Assembly (NCBI RefSeq): GCF_003391095.1 | Contig: NZ_CP031447.1 | Coordinates: 992,001 to 1,056,000 of the forward strand | DNA from: Austwickia chelonae | GTDB taxonomy: Bacteria; Actinomycetota; Actinomycetes; Actinomycetales; Dermatophilaceae | DNA: 64,000 bases | Direction of reading: 5' to 3' | Shown here: positions 18,001 through 26,486 of the stretch, in pieces | How the letters are laid out: each line of letters starts with the position of its first letter | How positions within the stretch are numbered: the first letter of the stretch is position 1 | Made by a program: the position numbers and the translations under genes | Notes under the pieces: model-generated | What the model saw: the letters and a program-made list of their open reading frames with translations, nothing else | Told to the model about the DNA's origin: nothing | Database searches by the model: none

Positions 18001-18693
18001 CGTAGGTTACGTGCCGCTGAGCGAGGGCTGGCCAGGTTGGGAAAGATCAACCCGCTCGCGTTGGAAGAGTATGCAGCGCTCGAGGAGAGACATCGTTTCC
18101 TGGTCGAACAGTTGGAGGATCTCAAGGGTGGGAAACGTGACCTGCTGGCCATCGTGAAAGAGGTGGATGAGCGGGTTGAAAAGGTGTTTGCAGAGGCTTT
18201 CGCCGATACAGCCAGGGAGTTCGAAGGCGTCTTCTCGCGTCTTTTTCCAGGTGGGGAGGGGAAACTCGTTCTTACCGACCCTGGTGATCTGTTGACCACA
18301 GGGATCGATGTGGAGGCGAGGCCGCCGGGCAAACGCATCAAGCGGCTCTCCCTGCTGTCAGGCGGGGAACGCTCGTTGACCGCCATAGCCCTTCTGGTGT
18401 CGATCTTCAAGGCCAGGCCCAGCCCGTTCTACATCATGGACGAAGTCGAAGCGGCCTTGGACGACACCAACCTGGGAAGACTCATCGGTCTTTTTGAAGA
18501 GCTAAGGGACTCTAGCCAGCTCATGGTCATCACTCATCAGAAACGCACCATGGAGGTTGCTGACGCGCTATACGGTGTGACGATGAGGGGCGATGGGGTG
18601 ACTGCTGTCGTCTCCCAGCGGATCCGAGACTTGGCTCCCGGTGCTCGCGCTTCGAGACTCGCGGCTGGTACCGGTCGTACGGGGCAGAGCTGA
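15067..18693 (+). CDS. smc: Chromosome segregation SMC ATPase
   Basis: A 1208-residue SMC protein that organises and segregates the chromosome with ScpA and ScpB. The N-terminal head has Walker A GPNGSGKSN (near residue 33). Long coiled coils rich in Glu/Arg/Ala flank a hinge around residues 510-640 (HPGVQGSLAQLM). The C-terminal head has the ABC signature LLSGGERSLTAIAL and Walker B FYIMDEVEAALDD. Start is GTG at 15067 (MYVKSLTLKGFKSF, the canonical SMC start). Length is normal. ftsY lies downstream, as in many Actinobacteria. Confidence 0.97.
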   Translation: MYVKSLTLKGFKSFASATHLRLEPGITCIVGPNGSGKSNVVDALSWVMGEQGAKSLRGGKMEDVIFAGTSGRPALGRAEVTMTIDNSDGALPIDYAEVTISRIMFRGGGSDYAINGTACRLIDVQELLSDAGIGREMHVIVGQGQLDTVLRATPEERRGFIEEAAGVLKHRKRKEKALRKLDAMESKLLRVNDLTTEIRRQLGPLGRQAETARRAATIQADARDSRLRLLADDLVQLTANLDKELAEERDLIRQRDQVGEECRRTAEQLREAEKRVQVDAPQVHRAQERCHTLVRLSERLEAIADQSGERERLLGATIAATASGQEPAHLHAQSAEAQEQATRLTAEVHKLQAELQDHTGQREQLERSWNEERDRLERAERAAADRREGLARLAGQVAARRSRVESAREEIERLQHAVIQSEERAAEAAAEFTRLESMIAADEQGENMLDEAYEKALDALESIRAEADLLREEERTAEGERSSAQGKSEALALALRRQDGAATLLGDEGHPAHPGVQGSLAQLMTVRQGYEVAIAAALDRAADALVMDSDIAVDTAIARLREESAGRAVLVLPGAPSNATCASAPRCSSGWLRARDVVDVPPQLCAVVDRLLAGVLLVEDPSSARDILRELPESTAVTRGGDVYTMGFVRGGSISQPSQLELQAARSEAEEKAAAAGIRRDRSRFRMRELAVEVAACEAEAEAALTDLHASDARINAVAERLGGLGAQVRAAKAESARNERARALAVQRLEDDEQELVALEGRLSAAEAQPVSADESSVEERNRLEAALSHARAEETEARLRLRGGEERARSAKGRAEALKVRARAEEAAREQAEQRRRRQEHQRQAAAGIRLQALHGAERLREVAQKAEEARDEAVAAREAEESGLRELRARSGELTEALRELTDEVHRDEVARAQLRLRIEQVQSRAVDELAIEPDLLVEEFGPHRPVPVLLDPARTADSDEAAPSHRPYVRVEQERRLRAAERGLARLGKINPLALEEYAALEERHRFLVEQLEDLKGGKRDLLAIVKEVDERVEKVFAEAFADTAREFEGVFSRLFPGGEGKLVLTDPGDLLTTGIDVEARPPGKRIKRLSLLSGGERSLTAIALLVSIFKARPSPFYIMDEVEAALDDTNLGRLIGLFEELRDSSQLMVITHQKRTMEVADALYGVTMRGDGVTAVVSQRIRDLAPGARASRLAAGTGRTGQS

Positions 18694-18838
18694 CAAAATA
18701 TGAATAGTTCCTATTCCTATGGTCATTCGGTGATTTTTGTCGAGATGCGAGGGGTGAAGAGCAATCGTTATGGAGGAGTGACCGCCAAACACCCCCCCCG
18801 GATGCGAGCTGTTCAGGAAGACCTAAGACAATTGGGTC

Positions 18839-19072
18839 ATGGTCGCGCTGATTCTTTTCGTTCTTGTCACTTTCGTCATTGGCTGTCTAGTCGTAGGGGC
18901 GGTCACTGTGGAGGCACGACGGGAAGGGCGATACATCCTCACCGAGCGCAACCGTTCTCGGGTCGCGCTTGCGCGAGAGCGTTCGGAGGCGATGGGCCGC
19001 CTGGCTCGTCGGCAGTCGGCTGCAGTGGCCGCGAGCGTCACGGACCGGGAAGGCGAAGCCGCCCGGGTCTGA
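18839..19072 (+). CDS. Small single-pass membrane protein, unknown
   Basis: A 77-residue protein with one N-terminal membrane helix (about residues 2-23) and a highly charged Arg/Glu-rich cytoplasmic tail (ARREGRYILTERNRSR...). It starts with ATG at 18839, but the ribosome-binding site is weak. It sits between smc and ftsY on the same strand. I recognise no domain. It could be a conserved small actinobacterial protein. Membrane location is supported by hydrophobicity only. Confidence 0.55.
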   Translation: MVALILFVLVTFVIGCLVVGAVTVEARREGRYILTERNRSRVALARERSEAMGRLARRQSAAVAASVTDREGEAARV

Positions 19073-19285
19073 GAGTTTCGCGGGTTTCAGGTCGGCCGGG
19101 CCGTGTTCTCGTCGTTCCTCTAGCTTGTAGGGCGAGCAATCCGAGGAGAACCTGACCCGGCTGCCTGAACCGACAGTTGTCCTGTGAATCAGCAGCCTTC
19201 TGAGTGGCAGCCCGACCGAAGACTTGTCGTGACCAGTCAGTGGTTCGACCGGCCCTAGTTGTCATCACGATGACAGGATGTGCCT

Positions 19286-20446
19286 GTGGAACAGTTTCTT
19301 GCCGACTTCTGGGTTCTGCTCGTCACGGGAACGTTGGTCGTTCTTGCGTTTCTGGCGGGTCTGGTCACGCTCCTGCGCGGTCCCCGGACGACCGGAACGG
19401 AAGACGAGCGGCACACACAGACCACAACGCTTGAGAGCGAACGGCCTGATGATGCAGCACCTGATCCGCAGTCCGTGGCGGGGGCGAGGGCACCTGCACA
19501 TTCTTCGCTCACAGAGCATCCGGATGCCGTGGTTGGACGGATGCATCGTCTGCGAGACCGACTGGCCCGGAGCAACTCCGGAATAGGTCAAGGGCTGCTC
19601 AGCCTGCTGTCGAGGGGGCGCCTCGAAGAGGGCACCTGGGAGGACGTCGAAGACACGCTTCTTGCGTCAGACCTCGGTGTCGAAGCAACCCAGGAGCTGG
19701 TCGCTTCGCTGAAGCAGCGGGTGTTGGTCGAAGGGGTCCGCGACGAAGAGACTGTCCGCTCCTGGCTTCGTGAAGAGCTCATCCGTATCGTCGATCCGAC
19801 GATGGACCGGGAGGTCGTCTCCGGCAGGCAAGGGAATCGGAGCGCAGTGGTCCTCGTCGTCGGGGTCAACGGCACCGGTAAGACGACCACTGTCGGAAAA
19901 CTGGCCAGGGTCATGGTCGCCCAGGAGCGTGAGGTCGTTCTCGGTGCTGCGGACACCTTCCGAGCGGCTGCCGCAGATCAACTGCAGACGTGGGGGGAGC
20001 GCGTCGGTGTCCGAACAGTACGTTCAGATCGTGAAGGGGCAGACCCGGCCTCGGTAGCTTTCGACGCAGTGAAATCGGCCAATGAAGGCGATGCCGACGT
20101 AGTGCTTCTGGACACAGCAGGCCGTCTGCACAACAAAGCGAACCTGATGGCCGAACTCGCTAAGGTGAAACGGGTTGTGGAGAAGATATCTCCCATCGAC
20201 GAGGTACTTCTCGTCCTGGACGCCACTACCGGTCAGAACGGACTGGTCCAGGCCGAGGTTTTCGGTGAAGCCGTCGATGTCACAGGAATCGTGCTGACGA
20301 AGCTGGACGGGACGGCTAAAGGTGGCATCGTTGTCGGTGTCCAACGCAAGCTGGGGGTCCCGGTGAAACTCGTCGGGCTGGGAGAAGGGCCGGATGATCT
20401 TGCGCCTTTTGACCCCGAGACCTTCGTTGACGCCATCCTCGGGTGA
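19286..20446 (+). CDS. ftsY: Signal recognition particle receptor FtsY
   Basis: SRP GTPase receptor that docks ribosome-nascent chain complexes at the membrane. The N-terminal helix (about residues 7-30, WVLLVTGTLVVLAFLAGL) should anchor it directly in the membrane, as in other actinobacterial FtsY proteins. An acidic/polar A-domain remnant and the NG domain follow: G1 GVNGTGKTTT, DTFRAAAADQL, G3 DTAGRLHNKANLMAEL and G4 TKLDGTAKGG. The GTG at 19286 has AGGA seven bases upstream and is preferred over GTG 19280. Its partner ffh lies at 27.8 kb. Confidence 0.95.
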   Translation: MEQFLADFWVLLVTGTLVVLAFLAGLVTLLRGPRTTGTEDERHTQTTTLESERPDDAAPDPQSVAGARAPAHSSLTEHPDAVVGRMHRLRDRLARSNSGIGQGLLSLLSRGRLEEGTWEDVEDTLLASDLGVEATQELVASLKQRVLVEGVRDEETVRSWLREELIRIVDPTMDREVVSGRQGNRSAVVLVVGVNGTGKTTTVGKLARVMVAQEREVVLGAADTFRAAAADQLQTWGERVGVRTVRSDREGADPASVAFDAVKSANEGDADVVLLDTAGRLHNKANLMAELAKVKRVVEKISPIDEVLLVLDATTGQNGLVQAEVFGEAVDVTGIVLTKLDGTAKGGIVVGVQRKLGVPVKLVGLGEGPDDLAPFDPETFVDAILG

Positions 20447-20468
20447 ACCCGCGTCCTGTAGGTGAGCG

Positions 20469-21839
20469 GTGCACGCTATGAAAGAACTGCCTGGTGGCGA
20501 GAGCTTAGGCGACCCGGTCGTCAGCGCTGGGTCTGGCTCTGAGATGCCGCATAGAGTGGCCAGAGCAGCCCAGCGGGTCGGTTCGGTTCTCATCACTCTG
20601 GTCCTGGTTACTGTCCTCATGGGCAGCCTTGTCATTTCGGCGAGACTTGCTCATGTTGCCTTCGGTAGGCACGAGGTGTCCGCGGCGGTAGGTCAGCAAT
20701 TGGCGTGGCTGGAGGGGAAGACATCCTCCGATGCTCCTGACCGGATGCAGAAGAAACACCGTGACGGCGCTTTCCTGCAACTCGTCCTGACGGGGATAGC
20801 CGCAGCTCATGATGAGAGCAGACCTGCTGCAGTACGTCTGCCGCTGCTGCGGGCTTACCTGTACCGGGTAGAACAGGAAGAGATCAAGCAGCGTTATGCC
20901 GCAGCGACGCTTCCGGAAAATGGAGCCTTCTACCAGGGGTGGACCTTGCTCCTGGCTACTCAGGTAGCGAGATTGTCTGGCGAGGAGCGCGACGCCAAGT
21001 CGGTTCGAGACAAAGCAGCTCCGCTGGTGAACGCCTTGACCACGTCGCACTCCGGCCTGTTGGCCTCCTACCCCAATGTCTATCGTCCTGTGGACAGCGT
21101 CGTGGTCGCCGGAGCCCTGAGAAGGGCGGACGAGACCGTCGGGGTGATTGGCGTGACGGAGGCCTTGGCTACCTGGGTTCCCCGGTTGGAGCCGTTACGG
21201 GACCCTTCGACCAAGCTGTTGCCTCATATGACCGATGCCACTGGGCGGATCATCGAGGGGCCTCGCGCGACCTCGCAGGCGATCATCCAGGTTTTCTGGC
21301 CGTCTATCGACCCTGCTACATCGAGCCGTGACTGGGTGGCTTTCGAGAACACCTTCCTGTGCCCTCGGCTGGGCTTGGTCGCAGTGTGCGAATTCCCTGG
21401 TGGATGGTGGGGAGTCAGCGATGCAGATTCTGGGCCGTTGATCGTGGGAGTGTCTCCTCTCGCGACAGTGATGACGATGGCAGCTGCCCGCGCGCACGGC
21501 AATGAGGAACTCGCGGTCCAAATTTCTCGGGAGACAAAACTCTTTGAAGTGCTCTTCTCCGAGAAGGGAGAGAAGAAGCATTACAACTCCGACTCCTGGC
21601 CGCTCAGCGATGCGGTCATCGCTGCTAGTCGGGCCGTTCCGGTCTCTAGGGAGCTTCCGGGGGTCGACGACCGCGATCCGGTGGCCTGGAAAGCCTGGGT
21701 GCTCTGCACGCTCATCCCTGGTGTGGTGGCGGCAGGGGCGTTGGCCTGGCGAGTGATGGGGCGCCGTCGGCGGTTGTCCGGGCCCTTGGAACATGACGCT
21801 GCACCTCCTGACGCGCCTTCGTACAAACGCTCGTTGTAG
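20469..21839 (+). CDS. Unknown protein with two terminal membrane helices and a large outer domain
   Basis: A 456-residue protein with a membrane helix at about residues 38-60 and another near 410-430, separated by a ~350-residue domain that would lie outside the cell. The domain is rich in helices and aromatic motifs (NGAFYQGWTLLLATQVARLSG, HSGLLASYPNVYRPVDSVV, FPGGWWGVSDADSGPLI). This loosely recalls alpha/alpha-toroid folds, but I cannot assign a family. The start could be GTG 20469, just after AGGTGAG, or ATG 20478. It follows ftsY by 22 bases and may be co-transcribed with it. Confidence 0.65.
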   Translation: MHAMKELPGGESLGDPVVSAGSGSEMPHRVARAAQRVGSVLITLVLVTVLMGSLVISARLAHVAFGRHEVSAAVGQQLAWLEGKTSSDAPDRMQKKHRDGAFLQLVLTGIAAAHDESRPAAVRLPLLRAYLYRVEQEEIKQRYAAATLPENGAFYQGWTLLLATQVARLSGEERDAKSVRDKAAPLVNALTTSHSGLLASYPNVYRPVDSVVVAGALRRADETVGVIGVTEALATWVPRLEPLRDPSTKLLPHMTDATGRIIEGPRATSQAIIQVFWPSIDPATSSRDWVAFENTFLCPRLGLVAVCEFPGGWWGVSDADSGPLIVGVSPLATVMTMAAARAHGNEELAVQISRETKLFEVLFSEKGEKKHYNSDSWPLSDAVIAASRAVPVSRELPGVDDRDPVAWKAWVLCTLIPGVVAAGALAWRVMGRRRRLSGPLEHDAAPPDAPSYKRSL

Positions 21840-22073
21840 GTGCCAGGGGATTGGTAGGCCGAACACAGGAGTTTCCCAGGGTCAGCGAATACTGTTTCAG
21901 CTGTGGGAGACAGGGGTAAGGCCCCGGCTGCGGGTGAGGTGGCCGGGGCCACTCTCATGTCTGGGGAAGTAATGAGGGGACGAGCTCATCCCCTCCTGTT
22001 TTTCGGTGACGAGATGTCTGGGGATCTGCGTTCACTTCTTGACTGCAATATTCGAGACAACGATCATGTCGGC

Positions 22074-23297
22074 ATGGCAGACAGCCTTCTCGATTCCGCC
22101 GACACTGCACCGGGCGCTGGTTCGCAGAGCGCTTTACGGTCCGCGAACACTCGGCGTGTGCTGGCCTGTCTGACCGAGAACGGTCCGATGACCCAGGCGA
22201 CCTTGAGTAGGTCGACAGGGCTGTCTCCAGCGACGATCTCGAACATGGTGGCCAGACTCCGTACTGAGGGAGTGGTCACCACCTCTCCGACCACGTCGTC
22301 GGGTCGGCGTGCCGTTCTGGTCGAGTTGGGTGGCGTTCCCCAACGTCGGGTGGCTGCAGGTATCGATATTGGACGTCGACATCTACGTATCGTGCTCTGC
22401 ACGCTCAACCGTGAAGTCGTGGCTGAGGAAGCTGTCGGGCTCCCCGAAGATCATTTTGCGGAGGACAGCATCGGCCTGGCTGATCAGCTGCTGACTAAGC
22501 TGCTCGAACGCTCAGATCTCGACCGATCGCAGGTCATCGGATGTGGAGTAGGTATACCTGGACCGATCGATGCGGATTCAGGTCGGGTCGCTCACGGCGT
22601 GATCCTCCCGACCTGGGTGGGTTTCCGTCCGATCGAGCGACTTCGTGAAGCCCTGAAGACTTCAGTTTATCTGGACAATGATGCAAACCTGGGGAGCTTG
22701 GCCGAGATCACGTGGGGACCTTACATCGATACAGGGCATCTGTTGTACGTCAAAGTGGGTACGGGGATCGGCGCAGGACTCGTGCTTTCCGGCCAGGTGT
22801 ATCGCGGATCCATGGGGATCACTGGCGAGATCGGTCATATTCCGGTCGCCGAGCATGGATTGGTCTGCCGATGCGGGAACCGGGGCTGCCTGGAGACCGT
22901 GGCCTCCACCTCAGTCATGGTCGACGCGCTCGTCCGTGCTGGGGTACTCGAAGCAGGTTCTGGCACGGCTCGCCTGGTGGACATGGTGCGAGACGGCGAC
23001 CCCGCGGCAGGCCGGGTCGCTGAGGACGCCGGCATGGCCCTGGGACAAGTCTTAGGGATGATGGTCAATGTGTTGAATCCGGCGGCGGTCGTGATCGGAG
23101 GTCCCCTCGTCGGATTAGAAATGGATTTGCTCGGTCCGGTTCAGCGAGGAATCCGCCGCTTCGCTTCGCCGACGGTGGCTGCTCGTACCGAGATCGCGCT
23201 CTCCTCATTGGGGGAGCGGGCCGAAGTCTTGGGGGCGTGCTCGTTGGTCTTCCAGCAGGCCCCTGAGAGCGCATGGTTGGCCTCTTCGGTGGGTTGA
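22074..23297 (+). CDS. ROK family transcriptional regulator
   Basis: A 407-residue sugar-responsive repressor of the NagC/XylR/Mlc type. The N-terminal winged helix-turn-helix (NTRRVLACLTENGPMTQATLSRSTGLSPATISNMV) is followed by an actin-like ROK domain with GIDIGRRHLRIVL, GCGVGIPGPID and the zinc motif CRCGNRGCLE. The catalytic region reads TGEIGH where sugar kinases have ExGH-type residues. The frame is open to 21903, but homology supports ATG 22074. ATGs at 21972 and 22014 are alternatives. It probably controls the adjacent sugar ABC operon. Confidence 0.88.
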   Translation: MADSLLDSADTAPGAGSQSALRSANTRRVLACLTENGPMTQATLSRSTGLSPATISNMVARLRTEGVVTTSPTTSSGRRAVLVELGGVPQRRVAAGIDIGRRHLRIVLCTLNREVVAEEAVGLPEDHFAEDSIGLADQLLTKLLERSDLDRSQVIGCGVGIPGPIDADSGRVAHGVILPTWVGFRPIERLREALKTSVYLDNDANLGSLAEITWGPYIDTGHLLYVKVGTGIGAGLVLSGQVYRGSMGITGEIGHIPVAEHGLVCRCGNRGCLETVASTSVMVDALVRAGVLEAGSGTARLVDMVRDGDPAAGRVAEDAGMALGQVLGMMVNVLNPAAVVIGGPLVGLEMDLLGPVQRGIRRFASPTVAARTEIALSSLGERAEVLGACSLVFQQAPESAWLASSVG

Positions 23298-23624
23298 TGC
23301 CCTCCTTGTGAGGCGTCCCCCTGCGCGGGATCGTAACTTTCTCATATTTCAGACACCTGTTGTCGACAAGGAGTCAGAGCGGACCTGGATGCTAACTGGA
23401 GGTTCGCGACAGGCCAGTCGACTTCTCTCCCCGGCTTTTCCGCGGATCGGCTAAAAGCTTTCCGAAGAGCTCTCAAAGGTGGACCCTGGAGACGTGACTC
23501 CAGCCTTCGGGATCGTTATGCGTTCATGACTTGACCGCAACGGTCTGGCCAGGGTTCACTTCTTCAACGGGCAGGGTCGCTCGGCGTCTCCCGCCCGGAA
23601 AACCCGGAGGGAGTACGACGAGGT
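23298..23624 (+). promoter_or_regulatory. 327-base gap: control region of the sugar ABC operon
   Basis: No gene is visible here. The gap holds a 10-base palindrome TTGTCGACAA (23360-23369), a small hairpin CTGGAG-N6-CTCCAG (23486-23503) and a good -35-like TTGACC at 23531-23536 without a convincing -10. A ROK operator is expected in this region, and the palindrome is the best candidate I see. The ribosome-binding site GGAGGG lies shortly before the ATG at 23625. Confidence 0.4.
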
Positions 23625-25172
23625 ATGACGGGCGAAAGCGCGCACGAGAACATTCTCGAGATGCGGCAGATCACCAAGCGCTTCCCAGGTGTGAAAGCCC
23701 TGGACGAAGTGTCGCTGATCGTGCGCCGCGGTGAGGTCCACGCCATCTGTGGCGAAAACGGTGCTGGAAAATCGACTCTGATGAAAGTGCTCTCCGGCGT
23801 CTACCCTTACGGGAGTTACGAAGGGCAGATCCTTCTCGACGGTCAGGAAGTCCGCTTCAAGGACATCAAGGCCTCCGAGGCGGCAGGCATCGTCATCATT
23901 CATCAGGAACTTGCCCTTATCCCAGAGCTCTCCATCACCGAGAATCTCTTCCTGGGAAATGAGGTTGCGTCGTACGGTGCAATCGATTGGCGCGCTGCGA
24001 ACCTCAGGGCGCAAGCACTTATGGATCGGGTCGGCCTTCATGAAGACCCTGATATGAAGATCAAAGATTTAGGTGTGGGTAAGCAACAGCTGGTCGAGAT
24101 CGCTAAAGCCCTGGCGAAAGATGTCCGGTTGCTCATTCTCGACGAGCCGACGGCGGCGTTGAACGAAACAGACTCGGAGCACCTGCTCGAGCTGATCTCG
24201 GATCTGAGATCCAAAGGGATCACTGCGATCATGATCAGCCACAAACTCAACGAGATCGAAGAGATATCGAACTCGATCACCATCATCCGAGATGGGCAGA
24301 GCATCGAGACTCTGGATGTTGATGCAGGCGGAGTCAACGAGGATCGCATCATCCGTGGAATGGTGGGCCGGGCGCTGGAGAGTCGTTTCCCGGAGCGCGC
24401 CCCGGAGATTGGTGAAGTCTTCTTCGAAGTGCGCGACTGGACCGTCCGGCATCCGGTGGTCTCGGAACGTCTCGTGTGCAAGCACTCCGACTTCACCGTT
24501 CGAAGGGGCGAAATCGTAGGTTTTGCCGGGTTGATGGGTTCAGGGCGGACCGAACTGGTGATGAGCCTGTTCGGGCGATCCTACGGGATTTGGCTTGGGG
24601 GGCAGGTCTACAAGGAAGGCCGCCCGATCGAGATGAAGAATGTCAGCCAGGCCATCAAGCAGGGCGTTGCTTATGTGAGCGAAGATCGTAAGAATTTGGG
24701 CTTAAATCTTCTCGATGACATCAAAAAATCAACGGTAGCGGCGAAACTTCGCAAGATCGCTCCGGTCAATGTCGTCGATTCCTTTGCAGAGCGAGGAGCG
24801 GCTGAGGAGTTTCGTAAAGATCTCCGAATTAAGGCTCCCACCGTCGACGAAGGGGTGGACAAGCTTTCTGGGGGTAATCAGCAGAAAGTGGTTCTCGGAA
24901 AATGGATGTTCACCGACCCTGATCTCTTGATCCTCGATGAGCCGACCCGAGGTATCGATGTCGGTGCTAAATACGAGATCTATACGATCATCAACAAACT
25001 GGCTCAGGAGGGAAAAGGGATCATCGTGGTCTCCTCTGAACTTCCTGAACTTCTCGGTCTTTGTGACCGGATATACACCATCTTCGAAGGGTCGATCACG
25101 GCCTGTATGCCTGCAGCCGAGGCAGATCAGGAACGTCTGATGAAACACATGACCCAGGCCGTGAAGGCGTGA
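23625..25172 (+). CDS. Sugar ABC transporter ATP-binding protein (GguA/MmsA/XylG type)
   Basis: A 515-residue protein made of two fused ABC ATPase domains, typical of pentose and multiple-sugar importers. The first half has Walker A GENGAGKST, signature DLGVGKQQLVEIAKAL and Walker B LLILDEPTAALNE. The second half has a degenerate Walker A (GLMGSGRTE), signature LSGGNQQKVVLGKW and LLILDEPTRGIDVG, as is normal for this subfamily. ATG at 23625 with GGAGGG upstream. It is followed with overlap by the permease gene and then by the binding protein, so the three form one operon. Confidence 0.92.
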   Translation: MTGESAHENILEMRQITKRFPGVKALDEVSLIVRRGEVHAICGENGAGKSTLMKVLSGVYPYGSYEGQILLDGQEVRFKDIKASEAAGIVIIHQELALIPELSITENLFLGNEVASYGAIDWRAANLRAQALMDRVGLHEDPDMKIKDLGVGKQQLVEIAKALAKDVRLLILDEPTAALNETDSEHLLELISDLRSKGITAIMISHKLNEIEEISNSITIIRDGQSIETLDVDAGGVNEDRIIRGMVGRALESRFPERAPEIGEVFFEVRDWTVRHPVVSERLVCKHSDFTVRRGEIVGFAGLMGSGRTELVMSLFGRSYGIWLGGQVYKEGRPIEMKNVSQAIKQGVAYVSEDRKNLGLNLLDDIKKSTVAAKLRKIAPVNVVDSFAERGAAEEFRKDLRIKAPTVDEGVDKLSGGNQQKVVLGKWMFTDPDLLILDEPTRGIDVGAKYEIYTIINKLAQEGKGIIVVSSELPELLGLCDRIYTIFEGSITACMPAAEADQERLMKHMTQAVKA

Positions 25173-25186
25173 GGAGAAAGACGACA

Positions 25187-26443
25187 ATGGAATTGATCAG
25201 GAAGGTCGTGGGTGGAGACCTACGGCAATTCGGAATGATCTTCGCGCTGGCTGTGATCCTGGTGTTCTTCCAATTCAGGACCGGCGGGCTGATGCTGACT
25301 CCGGACAACCTCATATCGGTGGTCAGTCAGTACTCGTATATCCTCATTCTGGCCATAGGGATGGTCATGGTTATCATCGCTGGCCATATTGACCTTTCCG
25401 TGGGGTCGGTGGCGGCTTTTGTCGGTATCATTGTGGCCAAGCTCATGCAGAATGGAATGCCTTCTTGGGCGGCCTTCCTCATCGGCCTGCTGATTGGTGC
25501 AGCGGTCGGAGCCTGGCAAGGCTACTGGGTTGCCTACTGGGGTGTTCCTGCGTTCATCGTGACTCTCGCTGGGATGATGATCTTCCGCGGTGCCAACCAG
25601 TGGGTTGGCAACAGCCAGTCGGTCGCTGTTCCGGAGGACTTCCAGTACATCGGTGCGGGTTTCCTACCTGAACTGCACACCGGACTGCCCTACAACGAAC
25701 CGACATTGATTATTGGTCTCCTGGCCACCGCCTATGTCATCTGGCACGAACTCCATGACCGACGTATCCGGGTCAAGATGAACGCGACCGTGGCGCCGAT
25801 GAGCGTCACCGTACTTCGGATCGCGCTGCTGTCCGCCGTACTCGTCTCCGCGACCTTGCTCTTCGCCTCCGGCCGACCAGGAACCTCCTTCCCCGTCTCC
25901 GGTCTGGTGCTCGTTGCGCTCGTCCTGCTCTATTCCTTCATCACCGGACGTACGGTCTTCGGCCGCCATGTTTACGCCGTCGGCGGGAACCTGCGGGCAG
26001 CGACCTTGGCTGGGGTGAAGACGCAGCGGACGAACTTCTTCGTCATGATGAACATGTCGGTCCTTGCAGCGCTGGCCGGAATGATCTTCGTCGCCCGATC
26101 CACCGCATCCGGTCCCCAAGACGGGAACAGTTGGGAGCTTGACGCGATCGCGGCGGTCTTCATCGGGGGAGCCGCAGTCAGCGGAGGTGTCGGAACTGTC
26201 ATTGGTTCCATCGTCGGTGGCCTCGTCATGGCTTTCCTGAACACCGGCCTCGCGCTCGAGGGAGTCGGATCAGACCGGGTTCAGATCATCAAAGGGCTGG
26301 TCTTGCTCCTCGCAGTTGCCATCGATGTCTGGAACAAGAAACAAGGCAAGCCCAGCATCATTGGACATTTCATGAAATCCCGCAACGACAACGGTGTCCC
26401 ACGGGTACGACCCACCACCGAAGCCGACGCGACTCAGCCCTGA
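25187..26443 (+). CDS. Sugar ABC transporter permease (GguB/MmsB/XylH type)
   Basis: A 418-residue, highly hydrophobic permease with ten or so membrane segments. The stretches GMVMVIIAGHIDLSVGSVAAF and VFGRHVYAVGGNLRAATLAGVKT are characteristic of the BPD_transp_2 (ribose/xylose) permease family, and IGGAAVSGGVGTVIGSIVGG lies near the end. ATG 25187 has AGGAG ten bases upstream. An in-frame GTG at 25169 overlaps the ATPase stop but is less likely. It pairs with the fused ATPase upstream and the binding protein downstream. Confidence 0.92.
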   Translation: MELIRKVVGGDLRQFGMIFALAVILVFFQFRTGGLMLTPDNLISVVSQYSYILILAIGMVMVIIAGHIDLSVGSVAAFVGIIVAKLMQNGMPSWAAFLIGLLIGAAVGAWQGYWVAYWGVPAFIVTLAGMMIFRGANQWVGNSQSVAVPEDFQYIGAGFLPELHTGLPYNEPTLIIGLLATAYVIWHELHDRRIRVKMNATVAPMSVTVLRIALLSAVLVSATLLFASGRPGTSFPVSGLVLVALVLLYSFITGRTVFGRHVYAVGGNLRAATLAGVKTQRTNFFVMMNMSVLAALAGMIFVARSTASGPQDGNSWELDAIAAVFIGGAAVSGGVGTVIGSIVGGLVMAFLNTGLALEGVGSDRVQIIKGLVLLLAVAIDVWNKKQGKPSIIGHFMKSRNDNGVPRVRPTTEADATQP

Positions 26444-26486
26444 ACAGGGCCTTTTCCTCCACACTCACCACGAGAAAAGAGAAGTC

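Noticed and set aside
19073-19285. Gap before ftsY examined for an SRP RNA gene
   Set aside because: The conserved SRP RNA tetraloop and asymmetric-loop sequences are absent; only weak GTTCTC/GAGAAC pairing is visible.
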